Assembly (NCBI GenBank): GCA_037447655.1 | Contig: JBBHKE010003486.1 | Location: forward strand, 153,634 to 217,633 | Length of the DNA: 64,000 bases | From: Zygnema cylindricum | Taxonomy: Eukaryota; Streptophyta; Zygnematophyceae; Zygnematales; Zygnemataceae | Reading direction: 5' to 3' | Shown here: piece by piece, positions 9,779 through 19,440 of the stretch | Position numbering within the stretch: the first letter of the stretch is position 1 | Layout: the number at the start of each line of letters is the position of its first letter | The notes under the pieces: model-generated | What the model saw: the letters and a program-made list of their open reading frames with translations, nothing else | Told to the model about the DNA's origin: nothing | Database searches by the model: none | Translations under genes and position numbers: made by a program

Positions 9779-12388
9779 TTACACCACGTCTTCCGCTTCG
9801 AGTAGAGTTGTCACTGGAGTTTCCACAGCCGAGTCCTTTTCGGTCTGATTTGTTCCTGCAAGAATGTCATCGTCTCTAAAACCTGGATAGTTAGGAAGCT
9901 CAAAGTCATCAGAATTTTCTGACTCAAATCTGATTTTTACTGACTTTGTATATTTGAAGGGATCCACAGACTTTCCTTCATCCATAACTACTAGATGCTT
10001 TACTAAGATTATATCTTCTCTTTTTAGATCATAAACTCTATATCCTTTAACATCCTCATCATATCCTAATAAGTATCCCGGTTTTCCTTTAGGATCTAGC
10101 TTCCAATTGGACCGATCAGTATATAGACTGAATACTTGACTGCCGAAAACCTTTAAATGAGATAAGTCTGGTTTCCGGCCTGTCCATCTCTCATAAGGTG
10201 TTTGATCTTTTATAGCTGAAGTAAGAACTCTATTTTTGAGGTAATTAGCACAGTTCATTGCTTCTGCCCAAAACCTTTTTCCTATCTTCTTATCCGACAA
10301 CATACTTCTAGCACTATCACTTAGTGTTCTATTTAACCTTTCAGCTACCCCATTCTGTTCAGGATTTTCTGGCACTGTCTTTTGGTGTTGAACCCCATCT
10401 TCCCTCAAAAAATCCTCAAACTGGTTAGAAGTATACTCTCCACCATTGTCACTCCTTACTCTCTTGATTGGAGTTTCATGGAGTTTTTCGCTCCATGCTT
10501 TATATTGTCTAAAACAGTCCTCAGCTTCTGACTTGTTTTTCAAAAAATATACTCGGGAATACCGAGACCAATCATCAGTTATAGTCATCATAAATCTCTT
10601 CCCCCCCGGTGAGGGCACTCTAGCCGGTCCCCAAATATCTGTGTGTACTAGATCTAGAAGTTTTTCTCCCTTGTAGGTGGCTGTTTTTGGAAAGGGTAAT
10701 CTGTGTGCTTTACCTTGAGCACACCCACTACAATCACTTATATCATCACTCTCACTGAACTGAATCCCTTCCACCACTCCCATCTTTTTCATCTCTCTTA
10801 ACTTATCTAGATTCACATGCCCAAGCCTCTTATGCCACATCATAATATCATGAACACCAGCATAATAAAGTTTCTTCGTTTCATTACTTAAGATCAGCCT
10901 AAACATCCCATGGCTACCTTTCTCAGCAATGAAATAGACATCCTCCTCAAAACTAGCAGTAAAGACTCCTTCCCTAGTGCTAGTGAAAAAACCCTTATCA
11001 TCTAATACTGATGTAGAGATAAGGTTTTTGTTCAGCTCCGGAATAAACAATACATCGGAGAATGTTAATATGGATGTCTTTCCTTCAACTAACACTTTCA
11101 GATCTACCGATCCTACAAGAGTAGTGGTGACTATCCTCCCATCCCCGTACTCTATCTCTACGGTGGGAATCTTTCTTATCTTAGTGAACAGGTGTCTATC
11201 CTTACACATGTGCATTGAGGCACTCGAATCTATAATCCAGCCTGCTTCACCTTTCAATCCACCGTAAGCACATTTCTGCCTTCGTGGAATTTCAACCTCA
11301 GTTTTCGCCTCCAACTCCTCATCCAAAAGGAGCTCATAGTCCTCGTCCTCGGATTCCGCCTCAAGTACCTGTGTGACAAGGGCCTTTTTCTTTCCTCTCG
11401 GGGTACCACCGGTCTGCCCCTCCTTTAACCGAAGCTCGGTTAGCTTGGTGCACTCTGCCATATAGTGCCCAGGTTTCTTACAAAAATGACATAAACCTTT
11501 GGGAGCCCTTGGTTCGAACTCGCCAACCTGTTTTTCCCGCTCCCTACCCCCATAGTTTCTGACTGGTTTCCGGGAATCCTTGTTCCTCCAATCGGTCGCT
11601 GTTGCCAAGGCTTGGCCACTCTTTCCTCCCCTTCGGATCTCAATCGTATTCTCTCGAACGAGAATCATCCCTACCACTGAGTTCCATATCCACCTTGAGT
11701 CCGGCAAGTCCTGCACACGGTTGACTATGTTCTCGAACTCATCAGGTAACTTCATTAGTAAACAGTTAACTTTTTCTTTTTCACTAAAAACTTTACCCGC
11801 ACTCTCTAGCTCCATGAAGAGTGTAGCAAGCTCATTGCAAAAATCCAACATATTTCCCCCTTTGTATACATACTCCTTAACTTTCTGATCAGCCAACTGT
11901 TGTTGCTGAATCGTACCACTTCGGTACATCTCTATGAGAGCCATCCAAAGATCGGATGCCCTCTCTACCTGCAAATGAGGACATGCAAGTCCTTGAGTGA
12001 GATGGCGTAGGATGAAGTGCTTTGCCGCCATATTGTTGAAGTCCCAGGTTTCAGTATCATTCTCCTCGTTCCTCGGAATAGGTGACATGAATGCTAAACC
12101 AGTTGCTATTGGTGTGGTCGCCTCCTTCTCCTTTCCTTTGTCCACCACCTCTCCTTCCTTTGTTTCCTCCGTTGAAGGTGAATCCTCTTTCCTGGTGAAT
12201 CTGCTTCCTTTAAACCCTGGAGGAATTCCAAGACTTGATGGACGCCCCAATCGTCCACTCACTATCCCCCAAAACCTTTTTTCGCATAGAGCTCCTATCA
12301 TCATACTTTCCCAGTATATGAAGCCAGTTCCATTAAATATTGGTACCCTAAAGGGTGGGCCCATAACCTGAAACTCTGAGACCTCCAT
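9779..12388 (-). CDS. gag-pol: A2 gag, protease and integrase (ends at a nonsense codon)
   Basis: 869 residues. Gag capsid comes first, then a zinc knuckle CHFCKKPGHYMAEC (about residue 300), acidic linker, protease (about 385), integrase finger (HKRLGH...CSGCAQGKAH) and a DDE core: Asp in HTDIWGP (about 583), Asp in SDNGGEY (about 645), Glu in PEQNGVAERLN (about 677). The protease motif reads DSSA, where E1, C2 and others keep the G (DSGA or its remnant), so the catalytic Gly is lost. The frame ends at TAA 9779-9781, where A3 has GAA (VEID). The first in-frame ATG (12388) lies inside the LTR. A second (12364) lies in the primer site and starts MGPP. Either could be used. Confidence 0.92.
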   Translation of the reverse strand: MEVSEFQVMGPPFRVPIFNGTGFIYWESMMIGALCEKRFWGIVSGRLGRPSSLGIPPGFKGSRFTRKEDSPSTEETKEGEVVDKGKEKEATTPIATGLAFMSPIPRNEENDTETWDFNNMAAKHFILRHLTQGLACPHLQVERASDLWMALIEMYRSGTIQQQQLADQKVKEYVYKGGNMLDFCNELATLFMELESAGKVFSEKEKVNCLLMKLPDEFENIVNRVQDLPDSRWIWNSVVGMILVRENTIEIRRGGKSGQALATATDWRNKDSRKPVRNYGGREREKQVGEFEPRAPKGLCHFCKKPGHYMAECTKLTELRLKEGQTGGTPRGKKKALVTQVLEAESEDEDYELLLDEELEAKTEVEIPRRQKCAYGGLKGEAGWIIDSSASMHMCKDRHLFTKIRKIPTVEIEYGDGRIVTTTLVGSVDLKVLVEGKTSILTFSDVLFIPELNKNLISTSVLDDKGFFTSTREGVFTASFEEDVYFIAEKGSHGMFRLILSNETKKLYYAGVHDIMMWHKRLGHVNLDKLREMKKMGVVEGIQFSESDDISDCSGCAQGKAHRLPFPKTATYKGEKLLDLVHTDIWGPARVPSPGGKRFMMTITDDWSRYSRVYFLKNKSEAEDCFRQYKAWSEKLHETPIKRVRSDNGGEYTSNQFEDFLREDGVQHQKTVPENPEQNGVAERLNRTLSDSARSMLSDKKIGKRFWAEAMNCANYLKNRVLTSAIKDQTPYERWTGRKPDLSHLKVFGSQVFSLYTDRSNWKLDPKGKPGYLLGYDEDVKGYRVYDLKREDIILVKHLVVMDEGKSVDPFKYTKSVKIRFESENSDDFELPNYPGFRDDDILAGTNQTEKDSAVETPVTTLLEAEDVV
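12354..12368 (-). other. Half-tRNA primer binding site of A2, containing a gag ATG
   Basis: In element sense GGTTATGGGCCCACC follows the 5' LTR with no gap. It is complementary to the anticodon stem-loop region of eukaryotic initiator tRNA-Met (GGGCCCAUAACC), not to its 3' acceptor end. Drosophila copia is known to prime from a cleaved half of this tRNA in this way. The ATG inside the site pairs with the CAU anticodon and is in frame with gag (MGPP). Confidence 0.88.
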
Positions 12389-12599
12389 AAGTCCTCAGAG
12401 TGGACAGCTTCCAAGAAGCCTCTAGGATAATCCTGACCCCTTTGTGTTTAAGCAAAAATAACTGCCACCCTGGCAGACAAAAACTCTGACCAACTTCACC
12501 CTTGTGAAGACAAGACTCCCCTGAGTCGATAGCAAAAAGAATCTCTGAATTTGCTCCCCTGAGCAGTAAGTTATGGAGGGTCAAAGTTGACCTTTTGTA

Positions 12600-12744
12600 C
12601 AGAAGCTCTCTGGGAGAGAGGGTCCTATCTTCTAATTTTTCTAAGTCCTATCTCTCTCACAGACTCTATCTACTGATGTACGGAACCAATCAGAATTGAG
12701 TTCCGTACGCAAAAGTACAGCTGCCGGTGTACTTTATGTACGGA
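12600..12744 (-). promoter_or_regulatory. Predicted LTR promoter of A2
   Basis: In element sense the order is: GTAC palindrome (12702-12744; TCCGTAC...AAAGTAC, 10-base spacer, GTACTTT...GTACGGA), ATTGG box (12686-12690), the string GGACTTAGAAAAATT, then a CTCTCTCCCAGAGAG inverted repeat (12606-12620). In families B, C and J the last repeat is followed by TATAAA. In A2 the corresponding bases read TGTACAAAAGG, which is a weak TATA match. Layout is conserved across families; the function is inferred. Confidence 0.55.
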
Positions 12745-13135
12745 CATTGTACGACATGGCCAAAATGTCGACACATGTCAAATCCGGATTCGGTGCCATA
12801 ATCTCCGGAGTTTCCACAATCCAACGTAATTTTGCCACGCGTCATCCGATGTGGCGATGGCCACAAACCGCCGAAATCTTCCTCCGCGATCTCGGCGCTA
12901 ATCCCGGCCGTCCGATTAAATTCGGCTTTAATCGTAGCCGTAATAAATACATGCGCGGTATTTGTTTCATTTACGAAACAAATGCGCGGTACTGATTTAT
13001 GTCCGTACCGTAAGTCGTACATTACATATTACTGGATCTATGTATCCCGTAATTAATTCTAGTTAAATGGTTTATCGCTTGTTTACATATATAAATAATT
13101 ATCAAACTACATGCTACGTAACACTACCGCTAGAT

Positions 13136-13218
13136 GAAACGGCTAAGGCTACCGGCTACATTGTGTCTGCCGGCCGGCAGGTACAAGGATCAAATCCTGC
13201 CGCCGGCACATACATTTT
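13136..13218 (+). other. Antisense tRNA-like cassette, A2 5' LTR
   Basis: Same sequence as 7735-7817: A box near 13140, B-box-like GGATCAAATCC near 13187, TTTT at 13215-13218. Confidence 0.6.
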
Positions 13219-14747
13219 AATTAAATATATAAACCCTAATATAAAATTCCCGTAAACCTCAGGATAGCCAAGGTAGCCATGGCTCTAGCTTCCTCTCCAA
13301 TTTCTCAGTGACTGCTACAAGTTTGAGAGTTGGAGAGAGAAGTTAGAGATAGACTGCCTCGACTTCTATATTTCTTTTCAGACCTAGAAAATACTAATAA
13401 AACCATTAGTTTCTACACATAATATACGCGCGAAACAAAAGCGCGAATACCACTCACGATACGCATTTAACGATGGCAAAAATGTTACAAAATTCGTACC
13501 TGACTATATAGCAGTACATTTCCGTACATTTCTGGACAATGTCCGCACATTTTTGCACCTTTTAGGGTTATTTAAGGGATTTTTAGGGCTTTAGAGTACA
13601 TTTCTTTACATTCCGTATGTTTGAGTACAACCGCCTCACACTTTTCAAACATGTACGTACACCTTCCGTAGTTTCCGTACCTTTTAGGATATAAATTATA
13701 GGGTTTGTAGGGTATATTTTTTTACATTCCGTATATCTCAGTATAGCTGCGCTACACTTTTCGTATAGTTACTTACAGTGGTCGTACATTTTTATGTTGA
13801 TTAGGGTAATTAACGTGTGGGGTTTAGGGTTTATAGGGTACATTGTCATACATTCTTTTATATTTGAGTACAGCTGCCAAAGATTTGCCATACCATTAGG
13901 TTTTGTAAGGTAGAATGCGAATCGTAATTAGAGTAAAAAAAGAGAAAAAAATAATTAGAGTTATATACTCTAATTTGTGTGATAGAGCTTTTTTAAAAAG
14001 GAATTTACTCTAATTTATTTAAGTATTTTAATTTGACGCGCTGAATATCTCCAATGTAAATTAGGTATTCGTACAGGATCTGACAAAATGTACAGTTTAT
14101 CGTCACTATGATGCTTGCACTATGCGGTTTGTTAAAACGCAGTTACATGATAACGACATGTATTAAATCATTATTTGTACTATTTTACTTAATTTTACTT
14201 AATAAAGTACAATTTTGCACGGCCAGACATCGACCGTATGCCACACTATTTAAAACGGAACTGTATTTTAGTTATTAACGCTCATTCAAAAAGTACGTTA
14301 AATAACGTAAATAATAATTTAGAATAATGTACTCTATTTATGGTGATATAGTCTAAATTTGTGGGTGACGGAATTAACGTATATTACTTTAATTAGAATT
14401 CGCGGTGTACACTTTCCGTATATTGCCGTACATTTCTGTAAATTTTTCGTACATTTTAAGATTTTTTTATGATTACGCTTTCCCTATGTTTTCGTACATG
14501 TCCGTACAACGAAAACTAAACAAATTTTACGAAAAGTATAAAAGTCGCGAATACGACGTAAAAACCGGAGAAAAATCCAAATCCGTACGAATTAGACACC
14601 TAGGCCTCAAATCATTTCACTGGCTAAAAACTCTATACAAGCATAAACACACACAACACAAACCTTGCCCGTGTAACGTGCCATTTTTGTCTTGTTTGAA
14701 AAAAAAAATCAAAATTTGAAGAACCCAAATTAGTGACTTTGACATTA

Positions 14748-15010
14748 ATAACGATTCGCGGTGTACAGTACAAATGAACGCCAGAGGTCACAACCGGGTA
14801 CTTGAATCCGTACCCTATCCCTAACCGGCCGGCATCGTCGTATCCGGAAACGGATTTGGGTGCCAAATTTGGGGGTCGGGATTTTGCTTATTGATAAAAC
14901 AAAAAAAAAATCAGCTACGGCCGGGTAAGCAAAAAACGAAAAGAAATTAGGGTTTCGTAGGTACGTACACTCTACTGTACGGTACAGTATTGTACACCGC
15001 GAATCGTTAT
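14748..15010. mobile_element. Short TIR element (MITE-like)
   Basis: 263 bp bounded by perfect 20-bp inverted repeats, ATAACGATTCGCGGTGTACA at 14748-14767 and its complement at 14991-15010. Both are flanked by TA, as expected of Tc1/mariner-type insertions. There is no coding capacity. A related single end (GAATTCGCGGTGTACA) lies at 14397-14412. Confidence 0.7.
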
Positions 15011-15407
15011 TAGACTTATGTACACTATATCGGCGCCCCAAAATTTTGACATTGATACCCAAAATACAGTAACTGATTCTAATTTATCCGTGACCTTAAT
15101 TACGATTCTTGTGAATTAGCTTCAATGGTGTCACCATACATATTTATTGAATAGTGTGGCGTACAGAGGAAGGTTGTTCGTACATCATTGTACTTCCTTA
15201 CCGAAAATTGTTCGGGAATCATTGTTTACTTATGTCGGTTACATACAAAACTGCGCTTAGAATAAACTCGTACCTATTTTTGTGTGTAAGTATGAACGAC
15301 GTAATGATTGTTCATCCGCAAACCTAAATTAGAATTGTGGATTCATTACAATGAAAGGACGAGACGTGGTACGGATTGTCAAATGTCATGCCGCATGATA
15401 TCGGTTA

Positions 15408-15525
15408 GCACGCTCGCACGATATTTTCACTCACGTACGATATTTTGCATGCATGTACGATATTTCACATGCACGCACGGTTTTTGGCACTCGCGCACGA
15501 TATCATTCACACACGTAAGAGTTTC
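15408..15525. repeat. Degenerate ~20-bp tandem repeat
   Basis: About five units of roughly 20 bp with the core CACGTACGATATTT (CTCACGTACGATATTTTGC, CATGTACGATATTTCACATG, CGCGCACGATATCATTCAC and similar). The units are imperfect. No gene overlaps. Confidence 0.65.
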
Positions 15526-16307
15526 CTTTTCGTGTACGCAATTTGCGAACACGTCTAATGGAACATGTACTAATTTAGTGCGATTTCTTTTGTTTCGTTC
15601 ATAGGTACGCGATTTCCAGAGTATTTCGCGCTGTATGTTTCGTTTTATGCGTATGCACGCGATTTTGGAGTATAGACGCCAAGTATCGTTTGGCGACGAA
15701 TCACGATTCCCTTGGCATATTGGCGACGCTGCGATACTTTTCATTTATTTAAGTCGCGAACCCATGTACGTTCGCTTACACATGTAGTTAGGGAGGGTTT
15801 TTACCCTGGGACAGTGGATTTTGTTATGCGTACGGCAGACGATGCTGGCCGCCTATTGGCCAAACATCTTAAGTAGTTCTTTCATGTGAACTAGCCTAGA
15901 CTTAGGTTAGGGTTTGCGTAGGCGTAGCGTAGCTAATACTTAATCTATTTTCAGACTTAGAATTTCTAGCTTTTGGACAAGAATTTTACCTTGGCGGCGG
16001 AGCTATTTTCTGTTTCCTCTTTGCCACCGATTGCCCACCATTTTCTTTTCTTCTTGTTAGCTAGTGGTAGATGCTAGTTAGCGTACGGTTTTTTCCCTCC
16101 TTGTGTTCTACCTCGTTTTTAATCCACACGGCTACGGCCAAGTCCAAAAGGTTTCCCTCCAAATTTGTCTTTTTGGCGATTGGTGGAGTGGAGGCTTGAG
16201 GCGTGGCATCTTGTATTGGGATATGCCGTTCTCCGGACAGTTGGACGGCTCTCGATTTGACAGGTGTCACTTTGTAGACCATGTCGTACAATGGTCGTAC
16301 AATAAGT

Positions 16308-16317
16308 NNNNNNNNNN
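16308..16317. other. Assembly gap (10 N)
   Basis: Ten N bases. The bases on the left (GTCGTACAATGGTCGTACAATAAGT) look like an LTR interior. The bases on the right belong to element G. The join may hide unknown sequence. Confidence 0.99.
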
Positions 16318-16379
16318 GATCCTACGGGTATAAAGTATGTAGTAAGAAAGAAATAACCCTTTACTACTACCTCCCTCTT

Positions 16380-17052
16380 GAAAATCTCTTCTTGGATACC
16401 CCGTATCACAGGCTCTTTTAAACTACAGGTGGAGGTGGACCCATATCTCCCATGCAAAATGATGGTGGAGGCAGTGTCGTCGACGATTTTGTAGTCGGTG
16501 GTATTGCTCCTTCCCCTACTTAATTAATACCTTCCTCTTTTCCCTCCTCAACGAAGAGCTCCCTGAGATAACAGCTCTTCCTATGGCCGTAGTCGTGGTT
16601 GTTGTTACCACTGTCCCTCATTCTGGTTTGCCAACATAAAGGGAATGACAATACCATTCACTACACTTTTGAGAATTAAGAGTTTAGCCACCTTGTCATT
16701 ATAGTTCTAATTTTCACATTCTGACCGTTTGGTCTTACTCCCTGTCACCATTGATGTTGGTGCTGATGCCGGTATCCTTCTCGACAATAGAGTCCCTCGA
16801 GAAGCAACTCCTCCCTTTTCTCCTTCCATAATTAATTCATCCCCTTCCTCGTTATGGTGGCTGATGTTTTAGCAGCTGCTGTGACGGAGGTGGTAGTAAA
16901 ACGTACCCTCTATACCCAGGTGGAGGTGGACATCAAATTTTCTCGGACACTATGCCCCATAGGTTCTTCTCTAAAAGTTCTCCCTCCATCATCATTTCCC
17001 AATAAAGAAAGAATGATGTATGAAATATGGGCATCCTAGAAGGTGGGCCGAT
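16380..17052 (-). pseudogene. gag: Gag N-terminus of element G (decayed)
   Basis: On the minus strand from 17052: IGPPSRMPIF, then YWE, then MEGELLEKNLWGIVS, then CPPP, which matches the start of other gags here (MGPPSRVPMFDGT...FEKHLWGIVSGQ...CPPPGFGG). The initiator ATG in the primer site has become ATC. Upstream-most similarity fades near 16900, and a second GGTGGAGGTGGAC block at 16427-16439 suggests a small duplication. No open frame survives. Confidence 0.65.
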
Positions 17053-17056
17053 AACC
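17042..17056 (-). other. Primer binding site of element G (one change)
   Basis: In element sense GGTTATCGGCCCACC: the half-tRNA initiator-Met site with G changed to C, which removes the gag ATG. Confidence 0.8.
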
Positions 17057-17970
17057 TAAAATTTTGTGGTATCCATTGACCCACAAAATCAGCAGCCTAT
17101 GTAAAGCCTCTAAGATAATATTTTCACCTTTCACTTTCCCACTGAAATAGTGCCACCCACGCACACAAACATTTTGACCATCCTCACCGCTGTGAGGATA
17201 AGACTCTCGTGAGTTAAACGCAAAAAGAATCACTAAATCTACTCCCCAGAGCAGTAAGTTATGGCTGGCCAAAAATAACGTATAAATACAAAAGGTCACC
17301 TGGAGAGAGGCGCCTCAAACACGCTAAGTCCCTTAACTCCTACTCACAACTACCTACTACTCTACCCTAAGCCAATCAAAAGGGTGTACAGTACAAGAAG
17401 GTACTATGGCCGATTGTACTTATTATACGACCATTGTACAACATGGCCTTTTTGTTGACACTTGTCAACATGGGAGCCATCGTTCCTCCTCCCATCCTTT
17501 CCGCCGTCCAATGATGTGGCGCTACGTGGCATAGCGCGCTGTTATGTTCGAAAGCCGCCAAAGAATCATTCGGGTTTGGCGGGGTCGACGACGTCTGTCC
17601 GATCATGTATTATACACTGTTAGATTCGCGTCCGCGAGCGTTGTTTGACTATAGATGCCGTTTCGTCAATTTTGGTCTGTTTGAGTGAAAGTGACGTTTG
17701 CGTAACACTTTAATACAAAATCAAACTAAATACGTGTATCGTTTTGTTAACGATATAATGGCTAAGGCGTATGACTACATTGAACTTCACAGACCTAGGT
17801 TCAGATCTGATATAGGGTAACATTTTGGTAATCGATCATTCTGTCTGTTTGTTTATGTGTCTGTCTGTTTGTTTTAGACTATGGTGGCAGCCATGGTGAC
17901 TTTCTTTCTCTCTCCTTTCACTCGAGAGTCTAAATTAAGAAGTGAATATTAATTACTTATGTTCAAAACT
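17057..17970 (-). repeat. Element G 5' LTR, outer end truncated
   Basis: The inner end TAAAATTTTGTGG sits next to the primer site (normally TG). It contains an antisense tRNA-like cassette on the plus strand: A-box-like ATGGCTAAGGCGTATGAC near 17759, B-box-like AGGTTCAGATCT near 17803, TTTT near 17822. GGCAGCCATGG is near 17886. The outer boundary at about 17970 is approximate, where sequence switches to C1 protease. Confidence 0.7.
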
Positions 17971-17989
17971 TAGTGTAGTGATAGAGTAA

Positions 17990-19250
17990 AGGGATGGGAG
18001 AGTAGTTACCACAGATCTAGTGGGCTTGGTAGATATGAAAGTCTTAGTGGAGGGTAAGACTTCTATACTCACCTTCTCAGATGTACTCTATATTCATGAG
18101 CTGAGTAAAAATCTTATCTCTACTTCTGTATTAGATAATAAGGAATTTGATACCTTCACTAGAAAGGGAATCTTTACAGCTAAGTATGGGGATGAAGTGT
18201 ACTTCACAACAGATATGGGAAGCCAAGGAATGTTTAGGCTTTACCTGAGTAATGAAAAGAAGAGTGCTTACTATGTTGGTGTTCCAAACTTGATGATTTG
18301 GCATAAGCGGTTGGGGCATGTGAATTTTGTTAGGCTGAGGGAAATAAAGAGGCTTGGTTTTGTACAAGGAATTCAGTTTGGGGATAATGACATGGTGGAT
18401 GATTGTAGTGGTTGCGCTGAAGGTAAGGCTCATAGACTCCCCTTTCCCAAAAGTGCCACATATAGAGGTGAGAAACTGTTAGATCTAGTACACACAGATA
18501 TTTGGGTATCGGCAAAAGTACATTCGTTCGGAGGGAAGAGGTTCTTGTTGAAAATAACTGATGAATGGTCTAGATACTCTAGAGTCTACTTTCTAAAAAC
18601 AAAGTATGAAAAGTCAACTTACTTTAAAGAATATGAAGCCTAGAGTGAGAAGTTGCACGAAACCCCCATTAAGAGAATACAGAGTGATAATGGGGGAGAA
18701 TATACCTCTAATCAATTTGAGGAATGCTTGAGAGATGAGGGAGTTCAACATTAGAAAATTGTAGGGTATAACCTCTAATCAATTTGAGGAATACTTGAGA
18801 GATGAGGGAGTTCAACATTAGAAAATTGTACCGTATAACCTAAAACAAAATGGAATAGCTAAGAGGTTAAATCGGACTGTAGGAGATAATGTATGTAGTA
18901 TGTTAGCTGACAAGAAGATTGGAAAAAGGTTTGAACAGTGCTAACTACATTAAAAATATTGTCTTTACCTTAGTCGTGAAAGGAATGACACCTTATGAGA
19001 GATGGGTTGGAAAGAAACCAAATATTTCTCACTTCAAGGTGTTCGGTAGTTAAGTTTACAATCTTGATACGGATAAGGAAAATTGGAAACTAGATGCTAA
19101 AGGGAAACCACGATATTTTGTGGGATATGATGAGGATGTCAAGGGATATAGAGTCCATGACTTAGCAAAGCAAGAATCATTCTAGTAAAACACTTAGTTT
19201 TCATAGATGAAGGGAAGTCATTTGATCCCTTCAAATGTACCAAGAAGATA
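17990..19250 (+). pseudogene. C1 protease remnant and integrase
   Basis: The open part is 18020-18643. It covers the end of protease (VLVEGKTSILTFSDVLYI), the integrase finger (WHKRLGHVNF...CSGCAEGKAH) and the first core residues (HTDIW, ITDEWSRYSRVYFL). It stops at TAG 18641-18643. The second Asp (SDNGGEYTSNQFEE, near 18686) and the Glu region (near 18851, changed to NGIAKRLN) lie in broken frames. A 67-bp tandem duplication (18704-18837) adds further damage. Confidence 0.82.
18704..18837 (+). repeat. 67-bp tandem duplication in C1 integrase
   Basis: Two head-to-tail units, 18704-18770 and 18771-18837, start ACCTCTAATCAATTTGAGG and differ at about three bases. C2 has a single copy at the matching position (63500 region). 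Confidence 0.9.
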
Positions 19251-19440
19251 AGAATCAGTTTTGAGTCCGAGAGTGAGGAGGACTCGGATCCTCCCAGAGG
19301 GGGGCTTTAGGAAAATTTGATTGCAGATTCAGGGGAGATCTAAGATAGTAGAGATGTACTAGAATCTCCTCACATTCGTGTACACTCCGAGGACACAGAG
19401 AAGGAGGAGCCGAAACCGGTTTCAATGGATAAAGGGGTTT

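Larger units (their letters stand above)
6968..13417 (-). mobile_element. A2: full-length young copia retrotransposon
   Basis: Complete 6450-bp minus-strand element. LTRs of 1049 bp each lie at 6968-8016 and 12369-13417, and the perfect 5-bp target duplication CATAA lies at 6963-6967 and 13418-13422. Primer site, gag-pol frame and polypurine tract are all in place. I count about three differences between the two LTRs by eye, so insertion is recent. The single long coding frame (12388 to 8030) has one nonsense codon. One protease active-site residue is also changed (see gag entry). It is the best-preserved autonomous copy in the window and a likely relative of the helper for the gag-only B elements. 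Confidence 0.96.
12369..13417 (-). repeat. A2 5' LTR
   Basis: 1049 bp, nearly identical to the 3' LTR. I see three substitutions: in the CACCCTTGTG stretch near 12500, in GACTGCTACAAG near 13316 and in CAGACCTAG near 13381. It carries the promoter of the element and the start of the gag frame (from 12388). Confidence 0.95.
13418..16307. other. Gene-poor DNA right of A2
   Basis: AT-rich DNA rich in GTACATTT and TACGATATT motifs. No convincing protein-coding frame is present. Frames such as 14405-14719 and 15427-15744 are low-complexity and match nothing I recognise. TTTAGGG-like motifs occur (for example GGGTTTAGGGTTT near 13821) but not as an array. The stretch 15920-16000 (CAGACTTAGAATTTCTAGC and TTTTGGACAAGAA) resembles part of the family D LTR near 62915-62945, so old LTR debris may be present. 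Confidence 0.6.
16318..17970 (-). mobile_element. Element G: 5' end of a minus-strand copia element
   Basis: A truncated gag start, a primer site and most of a 5' LTR. The LTR is like that of B1: its outer end has GAAGTGAATATTAATTACTT, found near the B1 LTR start. The element is cut by the assembly gap on the left and by C1 on the right. No target duplication can be tested. Confidence 0.75.

Noticed and set aside
9779-9781. TAA between integrase and RT as a programmed stop or readthrough signal
   Set aside because: E1 and A3 have a sense codon (GAA) there. A single G-to-T change explains it, and I see no readthrough context shared with other copies.
12357-12368. A standard plant copia primer site (tRNA-Met 3' end, TGGTATCAGAGC)
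   Set aside because: No such sequence follows any of the 5' LTRs here. The half-tRNA site is there instead.
11580-12371. Plus-strand frames 11580-11888 and 11997-12371, and similar ones opposite other gags (36831-37139, 39013-39474, 46981-47421)
   Set aside because: They are mirror frames of gag on the opposite strand. They recur because gag recurs.
13800-13870. TTTAGGG motifs as an interstitial telomere array
   Set aside because: Only scattered single or paired motifs, not a tandem run.
15408-15525. CRISPR-like array
   Set aside because: Units are about 20 bp and degenerate with no unique spacers of constant length.
15840-16300. Possible host exon or gene start in the gene-poor region
   Set aside because: No frame with coding character. 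Parts resemble the family D LTR and other LTR debris.
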